A stretch of DNA of 64,000 nt from JADKCL01 sp046329055 (GTDB taxonomy: Bacteria; Bacteroidota; Bacteroidia; J057; JADKCL01), in the NCBI GenBank assembly GCA_046329055.1, contig JAXLVK010000007.1:27682-91681 (forward strand). Reading direction: 5' to 3'. The stretch's first letter is position 1. The number at the start of each line of letters is the position of its first letter. Under the pieces are notes generated by a model. The model was not told where the DNA came from and ran no database searches. It saw only the letters and a list, made by a program, of their open reading frames with translations. This document shows, in pieces, positions 26,695 to 36,430 of this stretch. The translations under genes and the position numbers were made by a program.

Positions 26695-26794
26695 ATTCCA
26701 GCCCCCATCCAACCTATCCATTTCCGATACATTATTGAAATGGTGGAAAAAACGTCGAATCCATGCATTCTGCGGCTAGATTGGCACTGCGTTT

Positions 26795-27505
26795 TTGAGA
26801 AAATCATCATCAGGAGCATTGCTGCGAGATTTCTTGCAACTGTTTTTTCCGCGGATTTGTCCGGGCTGCGACCGTCCATTGCAGGGAGGGGAGGACGCTG
26901 TATGCGTCGGCTGCTTGATGGAATTGCAGGAGACGGATTTCCACCTCCACCCCACTGAAAACGAGCTTTTCCTCCGCCTTGCGGGTCGCGTTCCCCTTTC
27001 GGGAGCCTCTGCTTTGTTCTATTTTGACAAAAGGGGGCGATTCAAACGGATGATCCAGGCACTGAAGTACAAGAACCGTCCGCAAGTGGGCCGCTACCTC
27101 GGTCAATTCTACGCCGAAAAGCTCCGCGACTCCCCCATGATCGCGCAAGCGGAGGCCCTCGTTGCCGTGCCGCTGCACCGGAGCCGTCAGGCGGAGCGTG
27201 GCTACAATCAAAGTGAGATGATCGCGGAGGGCATCAGCAAGGTGCTGTCCATCCCGGTGGTTCCCAATGCCCTCGTTCGTTCCTCCAAGACCACATCGCA
27301 GACCAAAAAGACCCAAACCGAGCGCTGGGAAAATGTCGAGCATGCATTTGAAATGAAAAAGCCCCTCGGCGGCCGCATCATCCTCGTGGACGATGTCATC
27401 ACCACCGGAGCGACATTGGAGGCCTGCATCCGCTGCCTGTACGCACAAGCGACGCCTCCCGAGTCGGTCTATGTGCTCTCACTGGGCATGGCAAGGCACG
27501 ACTGA
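26795..27505 (+). CDS. comF: ComF family phosphoribosyltransferase-like protein (236 aa)
   Basis: ComF-type proteins combine an N-terminal zinc finger with a type I phosphoribosyltransferase domain and are needed for DNA uptake in competent bacteria. The sequence shows CPGC at 22-25 and CVGC at 37-40, the linker FKRMIQALKYKN, VAVPLHRSRQAERGYNQSEMIA, and the PRPP loop VDDVITTGAT at 198-207. No ATG is available at the start. An in-frame TAG lies just upstream and TTG at 26795 is the first likely start codon. The gene is intact and followed by the GbsR-like regulator gene. Confidence 0.9.
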   Translation: MRKSSSGALLRDFLQLFFPRICPGCDRPLQGGEDAVCVGCLMELQETDFHLHPTENELFLRLAGRVPLSGASALFYFDKRGRFKRMIQALKYKNRPQVGRYLGQFYAEKLRDSPMIAQAEALVAVPLHRSRQAERGYNQSEMIAEGISKVLSIPVVPNALVRSSKTTSQTKKTQTERWENVEHAFEMKKPLGGRIILVDDVITTGATLEACIRCLYAQATPPESVYVLSLGMARHD

Positions 27506-27515
27506 GAAAATAAAC

Positions 27516-27557
27516 TTTCAATACTTTTTGAAAATTGAAAATCCTTCCATAGATTTG
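27516..27557 (+). promoter_or_regulatory. Promoter with overlapping operator for the GbsR/MarR regulator gene
   Basis: TTTG at 27527-27530 and TAGATTTG at 27550-27557 are separated by exactly 19 bases, an ideal Bacteroidota promoter. The -7 box ends 5 bases before the ATG at 27563, so the mRNA should be almost leaderless. An inverted repeat TTTCA-N8-TGAAA (27516-27533) overlaps the -33 box and recurs with identical spacing at 28091-28108, which suggests autoregulation. Confidence 0.65.
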
Positions 27558-27562
27558 CCTTC

Positions 27563-28069
27563 ATGAATCTGGAAGATGCCAAGGACAAGTTTGTGCAGAG
27601 CTGGGGCTCGCTGGCTACGGCCTGGGGCATCAACCGCACCATGGCTCAGATTCATTCCCTGCTCCTGGTTTCTCCCAAGCCCCTCTGTGCCGAGGACGTG
27701 ATGGCCCAGCTCCAAATCTCACGGGGCAATGCCAACATGAACCTGCGCGCCCTGATCGACTGGGGTCTGGTGCGCCGCGAGCTCAAGACCGGGGAGCGTC
27801 GTGAATTTTTCGTGGCCGAAAAGGACATCTGGGAAGTCGCCCGCCGCGTGGTCGCCGAACGCAAAAAGCGGGAATTGGAGCCGGTGCTCCGGGTTTTGGA
27901 GGATGTGAGCCAGGTCAAAGGCCACAAGGACGATGCAGATGTCGCCGAGTTCCGTGAGATGATTACCCGCATCCAAGACTTCGTGGTGAAGCTGGACGAC
28001 ATCACGGAGAAGATGACCAAGAGCGACCGCAACTGGTTCTTCCGCACGGTGATGAAGCTGCTGGGGTGA
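27563..28069 (+). CDS. GbsR/MarR family winged-helix transcriptional regulator (168 aa)
   Basis: The protein has an N-terminal winged helix (about residues 25-90) with ISRGNANMNLRALIDWGLVRR as recognition helix and wing, followed by helical dimerisation segments, as in GbsR-type MarR relatives. The length fits the family. It probably represses its own gene and the next transcription unit: a TTTCA-N8-TGAAA palindrome overlaps its -33 box, and the same palindrome lies 36 bases upstream of the following gene at 28144. The downstream genes encode a membrane protein and a DUF2071 protein, so the regulon may concern the envelope. The ligand is unknown. Confidence 0.88.
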   Translation: MNLEDAKDKFVQSWGSLATAWGINRTMAQIHSLLLVSPKPLCAEDVMAQLQISRGNANMNLRALIDWGLVRRELKTGERREFFVAEKDIWEVARRVVAERKKRELEPVLRVLEDVSQVKGHKDDADVAEFREMITRIQDFVVKLDDITEKMTKSDRNWFFRTVMKLLG

Positions 28070-28090
28070 CCTATTTTTTTTGATCCAATG

Positions 28091-28108
28091 TTTCAATTTA
28101 TACTGAAA
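28091..28108 (+). promoter_or_regulatory. Second TTTCA-N8-TGAAA operator
   Basis: TTTCA at 28091-28095 and TGAAA at 28104-28108, with an 8-base spacer, repeat the palindrome found in the promoter of the regulator gene. It lies between the regulator gene and the membrane protein gene starting at 28144, consistent with control of both units by the same protein. Confidence 0.6.
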
Positions 28109-28143
28109 CTTTCAAATGTATCATTCGTTTAGACAATTAGAAT

Positions 28144-28881
28144 ATGGAAGCGATCAAGACAGCCCCTCCCACCCCGCTCACTGCCTCGAAGGCCGCCCTA
28201 CCCTTGCTTTCTGCCCCATCATGCCCCGCCGAGCAACATGCGCAACAGCTCATGTCGGAGGGCCACACGCTGTCCGGCATCCTGCGCTTCTCCTTGCTCC
28301 GGGCGATTTACCTCTGCGCCTCAGGCACCCTGCACTGGAACAAGGCCTTCATCGCCAATGACCGCAAGCCTTGGTTGCAGCAACATCCGGACGGTGAAAT
28401 GCCCCTGCATTTCCGCATCTCCTACTTCTGCCTGTCCACGGTCATCGCAACCCTCGCAACCCTGGCATTTGGCTGGGCAATCGGGTGGAGCCATCCAGAA
28501 ATGGGCATCTGGCAAGGCGGCTGGGCCATGCTTGCGATCGCTGGTCCCGGATGGTTGCTCCAAGGTTGCCTTGCCTTCGCGGCCCGCGGCATCCATGCCC
28601 TGGACTACCTCAGCCACATGGCGACCGTGATGTGGAAGGGCACGGTCCCGCTGGCATTGGTGGCCTTGGTCTCGCTGGTTGCTGGACCGCTGCATCCGCT
28701 TTGGTTCGCCATCGCGGTCGGCATCAGCGCCACGGGCATGGCGAGATCGCATTTCCGCCGCGTCAATGCCCTGCAACTCTCGCAGAGCTGGACGCTCGCA
28801 TGGTTCCTCATCCTGCAAATCACGGCCTGGAGCGCCATCAGCCTCCTGCCTTTTGTTCAACCCATCCTGCATTGGTCATGA
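28144..28881 (+). CDS. Integral membrane protein of unknown function (245 aa)
   Basis: After a Pro/Ala-rich N-terminus the protein has about five hydrophobic segments (near residues 98-118, 125-147, 158-180, 184-200 and 218-238) and no recognised catalytic motif. Its stop overlaps the ATG of the DUF2071 gene (ATGA at 28878-28881), so the two are translationally coupled. The TTTCA-N8-TGAAA palindrome 36 bases upstream suggests control by the adjacent GbsR-like regulator. This arrangement (MarR-type regulator, membrane protein, DUF2071) may form a small stress or solute-response module, which is inference. Confidence 0.7.
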   Translation: MEAIKTAPPTPLTASKAALPLLSAPSCPAEQHAQQLMSEGHTLSGILRFSLLRAIYLCASGTLHWNKAFIANDRKPWLQQHPDGEMPLHFRISYFCLSTVIATLATLAFGWAIGWSHPEMGIWQGGWAMLAIAGPGWLLQGCLAFAARGIHALDYLSHMATVMWKGTVPLALVALVSLVAGPLHPLWFAIAVGISATGMARSHFRRVNALQLSQSWTLAWFLILQITAWSAISLLPFVQPILHWS

Positions 28882-29606
28882 AAGCCTTGAAAAACCTCTT
28901 CCAATTCCGGGGCGAACTGCACGACATCTACTTGCTCAATTTCTCGGTGGATGCGCGTGAAATTGCAGGCCGTCTCCCCTCTCCCATCCGGCCCGCATTG
29001 CACCAAGGTCGCGCGCTCATCAGCATGGTGGATGTCCACCTCCGCAACATGCAGCCGGAAAAGCCGCGCCTCCCATTCAAGTTTCATTATCAGCACGTTG
29101 CATTCCGCCTGCTCATCGAGGATGCGCAATGGAACGACGACGGACGCGAGCATGGGATTTTCTTCCTCGATTCATTCACTGATCGCCCCTTCCTGGCCTG
29201 GGCCGGCAATCTCTTCTCCGAATTCCAATACCAAGTCGGCTGGATCGCCAACTACCCGAGCGGCCTCCGGCTGGACGCAGGAAACAAGTTCGTCGAATAC
29301 CAACTCGTGGGGCCGGAGCAGCACATGGATGACCGCCTCCGCAACCTGCAAACCCGTATCAGGGCGATCGACCGGGCATGGGCCCTGGTGGACAATCGCT
29401 TGCAAAAAACGCAAATCGTGCGCGAGCATTGGCCGCTGGAGGCAATGCATTGCACCCAATTCGAGACGAATTTCTTCGAGACTGCCCGGTTTGAGGGCGC
29501 ATTCCGCGTGACCGAGGCGATCCATTACCAATGGCTGCGGCCCGAGGTGGTGAAAACCCTGTCGGCGGAAGCGATGTGGAACCCTAGCGCCCTGTCCCAT
29601 GCCTGA
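28878..29606 (+). CDS. DUF2071 family protein (242 aa)
   Basis: The protein matches the acetoacetate-decarboxylase-like DUF2071 family in its pattern of strands: LPSPIRPALHQGRALISMVDVHLRNM near residues 25-50, HVAFRLLIE, GIFFLDSFTDRPFLAWAGNLF, and YQVGW. The family is not known to decarboxylate, and its function is unclear. The gene is intact, overlaps the upstream membrane-protein stop by four bases and overlaps the start of the following dehydrogenase-like gene by eight, so the three were probably one operon. Confidence 0.75.
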   Translation: MKALKNLFQFRGELHDIYLLNFSVDAREIAGRLPSPIRPALHQGRALISMVDVHLRNMQPEKPRLPFKFHYQHVAFRLLIEDAQWNDDGREHGIFFLDSFTDRPFLAWAGNLFSEFQYQVGWIANYPSGLRLDAGNKFVEYQLVGPEQHMDDRLRNLQTRIRAIDRAWALVDNRLQKTQIVREHWPLEAMHCTQFETNFFETARFEGAFRVTEAIHYQWLRPEVVKTLSAEAMWNPSALSHA

Positions 29607-30632
29607 ATCCTTACTTCCAACCCCAACTTGATCCTGCTTTTGGGGCGAGCGGACAAGTCGGCTCCGCCATCCGCGAGGCATTTGCCCGGTTCGCCCCACA
29701 ATGTCACGTCCTCTGCGCGAGTCGGCATCCTGACTGACTTGGAGATTATGGGCTGTGGATCACGCTGGACCCGCTCGTCAAGCCTTGGCCTGCATTGCCA
29801 CGGGTGGATGTGGTGATCAATGCCATCGGGGCGATTCATGCCACGGAGGAGATGCCATTCGAGCGGGTGCATGCAGAACAGTGACAGCGGCGATCTTGTT
29901 GAACCGGGCCAGTTGGGGAATCCAAGAATTGTGCAAATCAGCGCCTTAGGGGCAGGTCAGGGCATTCCGCCGCGCTTCCTCGGACCAAGGGGGAAGCCGA
30001 CGAAATGCTGCTGAGCCAAAAAGACCTGGTATTGAGGCCGAGCATCGTTTGTACGCGGGACTTGTGCTGGCTCAAGCGCTTCCAGACCTGCTCGCCATTT
30101 CCGAGTTCAGCCTCGGCAATTGCGATGCCAGGGATCAGGGCGCAAAGATGCAGCCGATTTTGGCGGAGGACAGAGACATCACCGTGGTGCAAGCCTGCCT
30201 GACGGATTTTGTAAGGCAACCTCGCGGCCCCGCCATTGGTGGGGCCGAGGCGATCAGTTTGGAAAGCCTCCTGCAGACGATGGCTGGATCCCAAGGCGGG
30301 AAAATTGGCTCATCAGGGTGCCGCGTGAAATCGTCGAATCCTTCGTGACCCATTTTGTATCGGTATGGTTCCCGGACGTGATCAGCCCCGATCAGTTCCA
30401 GTTGCTCTTCGAGGACAATGTGGCAGCCGTTGCGCCCACCACGAACCTATTGGGGCGGCGACCGCAGGACATGGCATTTTGGCGGGCGGAGGCAGGCGGC
30501 TCCGCAGTGCATGCGGAACTCGGGAAGCAGCATTCGAGGGCCGTCCCATCTGAGCTAGGACGAATCCAAATCCGGAGGGACTGGTTCTCGGTTCGTAGGC
30601 TCAGGGCAGTCGTCTATCGGGCAATACCATGA
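29599..30632 (+). pseudogene. NAD(P)-binding SDR / epimerase-like protein, heavily frameshifted
   Basis: Pieces in successive frames give a recognisable atypical short-chain dehydrogenase. Near 29630 there is LILLLG followed by SGQVGSAIREAFARF (dinucleotide-binding loop), then DVVINAIGAIHATEEMPFERV, then ISALGAGQG and KGEADEMLLSQKDLVLRPSIV, then LAQALPDLLAI, then MQPILAED, then GPAIGGAEAISLESLLQTM, and REIVESFVTHFVSVWFPDVI with TNLLGRRPQDM near the end. This order matches NmrA/NDUFA9-like SDRs of Bacteroidota. The start ATG at 29599 overlaps the DUF2071 stop. Frame changes occur roughly every 60-150 bases. Confidence 0.65.
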
Positions 30633-30717
30633 TTTTTGTCGGGAGCCGTCACCTTTGCACCGGATTTTCCGTATCTTGCTGAGAAGCTGCGGCTTTTTTT
30701 CAGAATCATTGAACTGT

Positions 30718-31078
30718 ATGCCCCTAATTTACTTCGCGTCCATCGGTAGTGGGATTCCCTTCCAGCAGGCAAATTTGCCCCTCGGAATGCAAACCGCGCT
30801 GTTTTCCCTCTTCTCTACCGCAGCCGCGATTTTGGTCATCTACTTGATCGTGATCCGCTTCCCGATGCTGACCCGGCAGTTTGTCCAGGCCATGCGGGAC
30901 GTGATGTCGGCATTGACGGGGCATAGGCGTGAAGGCTCGGCTGAACAAGGTTGTCTGCTACCACTGCAACAAGGGCATGGGGCTGTACAATCCGAGCTAC
31001 TTCCTCTTCCAAGGCGAGCCCCATATCGAGGGCACTTGCAGCCTCTGCGGCGGTTATGTCCGCGTCCGCCTCAACTGA
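30718..31078 (+). pseudogene. Small membrane protein with C-terminal zinc ribbon, one frame change
   Basis: From ATG 30718 the product has a Phe/Leu-rich start and a strong membrane segment (TALFSLFSTAAAILVIYLIV), then a basic amphipathic stretch. The frame then closes into nonsense, but from about 30930 another frame gives KARLNKVVCYHCNKGMGLYNP and GTCSLCGGYVRVRLN up to TGA at 31076-31078. The paired CYHC and CSLC make a convincing zinc ribbon, so one base is probably missing or extra near 30925. The family is not recognised. Confidence 0.6.
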
Positions 31079-31081
31079 TCC

Positions 31082-32078
31082 CTATTTTTTCCGGCCTCTG
31101 ATTTTCAGCACGTAGTCCACCATCTCCTCGATGCCCTCCTTGCTTTGGGTGTAAACGATGATGGGTTGCTGCGGCAGCCAAATCTCCACGAAGATGTAAC
31201 CCATGGTGTGCTTGTGCTCGACGGCACGCTCCAATGCATTGATTTCCGGCACCTTGCTCTTCTTCCCCTTGTTCATCCGCGAATGCGAGATCAGCAGGTT
31301 CATCAGGCATTCCTTCTCCTCATTGACATCGAAGTCTGACCTGCCGCCGCCCAGTTCCTTGTGGTAACCCGGCTCATAGCGCCACCAATGCCTTGCAGAA
31401 GGCGTACAGCATCAATCCTCGGTGAAGCGGATGCCGGTGGCCAGCACGCCAGTCCCAGGGCAGTACGCGAGATTGAACTCGAAGCCATCGTACTGAGCCC
31501 GGCGGCCTTGAAGATGGTCTGCTTCATCGCCCCAGATCGAGCAGTAGTTGCGGTTCAGCACCGGCGTGTGGTTGTGGCGGCTTCATCGTACTTGAGGCGG
31601 TACAGGTCGTCGGCGAGGAACCAATGCGCCATGTAGTCATGATGCCGATAAGCGGTACCATTTGATGGCCTCGGGATAGTTCTTCTCCGCCTCGGCCGTT
31701 TTGCCGACATAGGTCATGAGCATGGCAAATTCCGGCTCATTGCTCAGGATGGCAGTGATTCCGCGCCTCCTCCAATTGCCCTCTGGAAAATGCAGCCTCA
31801 GCCCTGTCAAACAGCGGCTTACTCACCGTATCCAAGAGTATATCGGCCGATTCCTACGCCATCATCCCTTCTGGTTGGTACGAGTCCGGACTGTTGTTGT
31901 CGCCCCTCTCCGGTGCCTCGACCTTGAAGGCAGGATCCAATTGCACCTGAAAGTCCATCTTGGAATTTTCCGCGATCTCCAAAACCTTGGCAGGATCATT
32001 CAGGTCCTGCGCGGAGAGGCTCAGGCTTGCGATGACGGAAAGGACAAATAGGGAAAATGCTCGCGGAATGGTTTTCAT
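31082..32078 (-). pseudogene. Secreted TPR-like protein, frameshifted
   Basis: A signal peptide begins at the ATG 32078 (MKTIPRAFSLFVLSVIASLS, cleavage after LSAQ) and is followed by an acidic stretch (NDPAKVLEIAENSKMDF). After a frame change near 31855 come helical TPR-like segments: SADILLDTVSKPLFDRAE with AAFSRGQLEEA, then ITAILSNEPEFAMLMTYVGK with EAEKNYPEAIKWYRL. The C-terminal 70 residues, starting in yet another frame near 31300, include EINALERAVEHKHTMGYIFVE and end at TAG 31082-31084. The frames change about every 100 bases between 31300 and 31850. It is probably a periplasmic or surface scaffold protein. In one frame its N-terminus is fused to the neighbouring gene, which is an artefact. 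Confidence 0.6.
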
Positions 32079-32122
32079 GGCGGAGGAAATTTTCTGGAAG
32101 ATAAGGAAAATCAGTGGCCGCC

Positions 32123-34148
32123 TCAATCCTCCCAATGGGAAAAGACCATCATGCGGCGGAGGTGCTGCGCCCTGACCTTCGTGAGGCCATTGGGTTTGTC
32201 GGGGATGTCGGCAGCTGCCACTGCTCCAGACGCCCATGATCTCCTCCGGCTCGTCCACGGCACCGTGATGCCTGACTTCCAAGGTGATGGCATCCGTCTC
32301 CGCTGAAATCCGCACCACGTCTTCCTCCCGCCAATGCGGATGGTGGTTCCTGCGGATGAGCTTGGAGCGATAGACCTCGCGCTCACCGACTCGCAGCACC
32401 CAGTACAGGTTGCTCTCCGCCAGAAAGGTCGCTGAACGCTTCACTGCCGCCTCACGGATTCCCAGGGTCAGCGCCCGCAGCTTCGGAATCTGCAAGTCCA
32501 CCGAATACCCCCGCTCACCAATCGGGATCGACTCGCCATCCAGCACCATCTTGCAATCGTAGCGCATGTCAAGGGATACTTTCCCATCGGAAGCGGCGCA
32601 TTTCCGGTAGGGCAAGAACAAGTCCAGCCTGCCCACACGGTTGCTCACATCGATCCGCAGGACACTGTCCTGCCAGTGGGGCTCAGGCCGCTCCATCGGT
32701 TCCAATGCGCGGTTTTTCACTGGACCCCAGCTCGCCTTGAGATTGGGTTTCAGGAAGAAATGGGCATTGGCCAAGCCAGAGAAATAGCCCTGCGGCAAGT
32801 CGTAATCCAATGTCAGCCGGATGCCACCCTCCCCATCGCGGTCGTAGGCGCTTGCCGTCCACTGCCCATAGACGAAATCGAGACCGGACTCCGGCGGCAT
32901 GACCAACATGCGCTCCTCACGCCCGACCACGACTTGCTGCCCTTCGAAGTTGGCCACGATTTCCATCCGTATCCTTCGGGACTCGTTGTCGCCCTTGAGG
33001 TAGAAATGCGGCACAAAAAGCTCCAAATCCTCCTCCGAGGAGGTCAGGCGGAAGCCGCCCTCTCCGTCCGGCATGGCCCCGGCACCCAGGACCAAGCCCT
33101 TCGGCAATGGCAATTCCCGCGTACGCATCCGCTCCACGAGACGCACGTGGAATTCGGCTTCGCGGCCGCGTGAACGCTGATCGTACCGCAGGCGCACCCT
33201 CACACCCGACAGCCCTTGGTGCGGATCGCCCTCAACCACCTCAAACTCCGGCACCAAGACCCGTGGTGGGACGATGGCATCGATCTTGAGCTTCGCCGCC
33301 CGCACCTGCCCAAATTGGAAATCGTAGGTGACGCCAGCCGCAAACCGGCCCGCATCAACATCGACCAAGGTTTGGCCAACCAAGTCGTGCGCTCCGAGCA
33401 GGTCATGGTCATTCACCTGCATCAGCAACTTGTCCCCTTCGGAAATCAATATCCAAGGCGTGATGTCACCGGACGTCCCTCGGTAGATCGTATCATTTTT
33501 CTGCTTCTCACTACTGTAAGCCAGCAATTCACCGATGCGCACCTGCCATTGCAAGTCGGGTTCCACGTCCTTGGGGTTGAAAAAGCGGTAGTCCCAAGTT
33601 TCGCCCTTGGCATCGGTCGGGGCAGTCAGGAGGCGCTCGACATGCAGGCGAACCAGCCGGGTCAGGGGCTTGTTCAATGCGACCTCCAAATCCCGCTGCT
33701 GTGGGGATTCGCTGGGTTTCGATGCATCTCGCATGGTAAAATGCGCGACGAGGTTCATCCGGCCCGCTTCCGCGTCGATCAAGCAATAGGGAAAAAACAT
33801 GGTATCCGGCCGATCCAGGAACATGTGGGCGCGGGAAATCACCAGACTGTCTCCGACAAAATGCCTGACCGGATCGTCCGCAATCCTGAGCAGCGGCACT
33901 GCGAAGCGGTCCCTGTCGGTCACTTGGCACCTGAAAATCCATGGCCCAGCAGGTATGACCTCCACAGAGTCGTCGATGGGTTCATCGGGCGCGTGCAGGG
34001 GCAAGATCACCGCGAAGCCATGCAATCCCTTCCGCACGAGGTCGGGGATGATGCTCGCCTCATTGATGTTGGGGCCTGTGGTCGTGGGTTGCGCAGCCAG
34101 GCCGAGAAAGCCGCACAAGGCCAACAGCAGCATGACAGCAGCCCGCAT
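32123..34148 (-). CDS. Large secreted protein with C2-like segments, one frame change near the end
   Basis: The start at 34148 gives a signal peptide (MRAAVMLLLALCGFLGLAAQ). The roughly 670-residue mature protein is rich in beta strands. Two places resemble C2-domain edges: WILISEGDKLLMQVNDHDLLGAHDLVG (about residues 250-275) and near the C-terminus ALTLGIREA with NLYWVLRVGEREVYRS and HPHWREED. The frame runs past the natural end into the next gene. The more likely C-terminus, DIPDKPNGLTKVRAQHLRRM ending HWED, lies in the frame stopping at 32123, so one base change near 32215 is inferred. The function is unknown. It is adjacent to a secreted TPR protein on the same strand and could form an envelope complex with it. 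Confidence 0.65.
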
Positions 34149-34300
34149 TTTCCCGTACCCACGATGGTTGCCCACGATGATCATACCACAAAAATAGTGG
34201 CTTCGGTGAGAAACCGTCCATTGTAGTTGGCAGTGGCGGTAGAGATCGGGGAAAGCCGTGGATGCCAAGGGGGAATTTTGTAGATATTTGCCTCCCAAGA

Positions 34301-35836
34301 ATGAGTGTGATCCGTAAACTGGCCAGCCAGACCGCGATCTACGGCTTGAGTTCGATCATCGGCCGGATAGCAGTCTGGGGGCTTACCCCCTTGTTTACCC
34401 GCGAAATGGAGCGGGGGGAGTACGGTGTCTTCAATGATCTCTATTCCTTCGTCACGTATTTCCTGGTGATCCTGACTTTTGGGATGGAGACGGCGTTTTT
34501 CCGCTTTTCCAACGACGACAAGGCGAATCAGAAGCCCTATACGCAGTCGTTGATCTTCGTGACGGGCCTGGCGCTCGTGTTCCAGGTGATCCTGAGTTTT
34601 GGGGTGAAGCCATTTGCGGGCATCCTGGGCTACAGCGACCGCCCCGATCTGGTGATGATGGTGGTATGGATCACGTTTTTCGACGTGGTCACGGCCCTAC
34701 CCATGGCGAAACTCCGCTACGACGAGCGCCCCATCGTTTTTGCGACGGTGAGCCTTTTCAACATCTTCATCACCATTGCCCTCAATCTTTTCTTCATCCT
34801 CGGCCTCAAGAAGACCTCCGCCGAGTACGTCTTCCTGGCCAACCTGATCGCCTCCGCACTGAAATTTTTGATCCTACTGATCATCGCCTTGCCGGGCACC
34901 AAGCGGATTGTGGGTGGGGGGCGCATCGGCAGGAGCATCTCGGGCATACCAGTTCCCACCGGATTCCTGGTGGTGACAAGACGCTCTTGCGGTACTTGGC
35001 GGCGGGCTTCGGCATATGCCGCTCATGCTGATGCAACAGGCCTGCCCGGATGATCGTCGAGCAATGACGCGTTTCTCTGGCTTTGAGATGATGGGCATCA
35101 CCTTTATAGGGCAGCCAGTACAGGGATACTAATGGGAGGAAAATGGCAGGGAACCTCTCGCTTCAAAGCGAAGCTCATGATCTTCTCCTGCCTTTGGTGG
35201 CACTATGAAGGTTCACTATACGGCCAAGTACTTTTCTTCCGCTTCTTGCGAAAAGGACGTCGATCTTCGCCAAGATCTTCCTACTTCGCCGCGGCCTCCT
35301 TGGCGACGCTTCTGCTCCATCGGCACCTTCGCCACCACGAATTCGTCTCCATCAAGATCCTGGGTTTTCCAACTGATCGATGAGAAGTATTGGAAGAACC
35401 TGGACGTAGTCGCCCCCTCCTGCTCAGCACGCGGCGATATGGGGCGGCCGCACCAACCTCACCATCTGGTACAAACTCACGACGGGTGCGTTTGGGTCTT
35501 TTTCGGGGATTGGCGTTGGTCTGGCTATTGCTGCTGTTTTCCTTGATGATCCCGACCTGGGGCTACATGGGTGCGGCCTACGCCATGATCATCTGCTACA
35601 GTCTGCTCACTGCGATGACTTACGTGGTCGGGGCGAAATACTACCACATCCACCACAAAATGGACATCCTCGTGCATGCGGCCGTCTACATGGGCGCGCT
35701 CTGGCCACCATGGGGAGGTCGGGAAATCTTCCGGCATGTTTTCAGAAACTCCTGGTTGCATCCTGGCGATCGGGGCGAAGCTATGCCTTGGAGCCGGTTC
35801 TTGCCTGTGTCTTGGGTAGAACCCAACCTGCCATAA
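34301..35836 (+). pseudogene. Polysaccharide flippase (Wzx/MATE-like), C-terminal half frameshifted
   Basis: From ATG 34301 (MSVIRKLASQTAIYGLSSII) there are six or more membrane segments with the conserved TPLFTREMERGEYGVFNDLYSF near residues 29-50, typical of Bacteroidota oligosaccharide flippases. The frame breaks at about 34935. Later pieces continue the protein in changing frames: KYFFRFLRE near 35230, HEFVSIKILGF, LIDEKYWKNLDVV near 35380, NLTIWYKLTT, GIGVGLAIAAVFL near 35520, then MIPTWGYMGAAYAMIICYS and TYVVGAKYYHIHH to about 35690. The family exports lipid-linked glycans across the inner membrane. No other polysaccharide genes are nearby. Confidence 0.7.
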
Positions 35837-35899
35837 CCTATCGCAGTCAGGCCTGAGGATCAATGGTCGTCGTCGTCGTTGGCCACGGGAGCGAGTAGG

Positions 35900-36349
35900 C
35901 ATCGGATCAATTCCCCTCCACACACATATAATGTGAGCACTCCTGCCAAGGGCGGCACCATCCGGCAGATGATAGGATTGCATGGGCATGGGTTGGCTTG
36001 CTGCCGCAACCTTGGTCAACACTGGATAATCGATGCCTGCGCCAACCGACCGTCGCAAAGTAGAACCATCCGCTGGGTACGCTCCTTCCCCATCCACGAG
36101 ATATCTGGGACACCGTACCCACAAAATTGTTGTCCTGAGCCGAGGATTTGGCCTTCACGAGGTACTGTGCCTGTGAATCTCGCAGGTCGGGCAAGGCAAA
36201 TTCCTCACCCGTCCCCTCGAATCGGTGCCCTCAATTGGAAGAGGAACCGGATACTCGCTCGCATTCAGCAGCCGCCCATCGCAGATCAGCCAATCACCCG
36301 CATCCTTGGTGGTGACAGCCATCTTGATCATTCCCAATAATCCTTCCAT
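35900..36349 (-). pseudogene. Phage tail-collar / MdpB-like protein, frameshifted
   Basis: From an ATG at 36349 the reverse strand reads MEGLLGMIKMAVTTKDAGDW and then LICDGRLLNASEYP. After a frame change near 36215, FALPDLRDSQAQYLVKAKSS and NNFVGTVSQI follow. The W-x-x-CDG-x-LL block followed by LPDLR is the pattern of tail-collar domains, found in phage tail fibres and in microcystin-dependent MdpB proteins. Only about 100 residues are recoverable, and the remaining sequence to about 35900 is unclear. It is isolated here, without other tail genes. Confidence 0.5.
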
Positions 36350-36418
36350 AGTCTTTGGTTTTGGGCGCAAAATAGAGTCCTGCGGTGGCAATGGCAACTC
36401 TGCCCCGGTTCAAGTTCG

Positions 36419-36426
36419 TATATTTC
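36419..36426 (+). promoter_or_regulatory. -7-like box TATATTTC next to the dgkA start
   Basis: TATATTTC differs from TAnnTTTG at the last base only and ends 4 bases before the ATG at 36431, the same spacing as at clpS, the YgiQ gene and the regulator gene. Confidence 0.35.
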
Positions 36427-36430
36427 CAGC

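Noticed and set aside
31854..34298. Single 814-residue reverse-strand reading frame
   Set aside because: It joins two proteins: an internal signal peptide (MKTIPRAFSLFVLSV) begins a second gene at 32078, and the natural C-terminus of the first lies in another frame ending at 32123. The first 50 residues upstream of 34148 also look non-coding.
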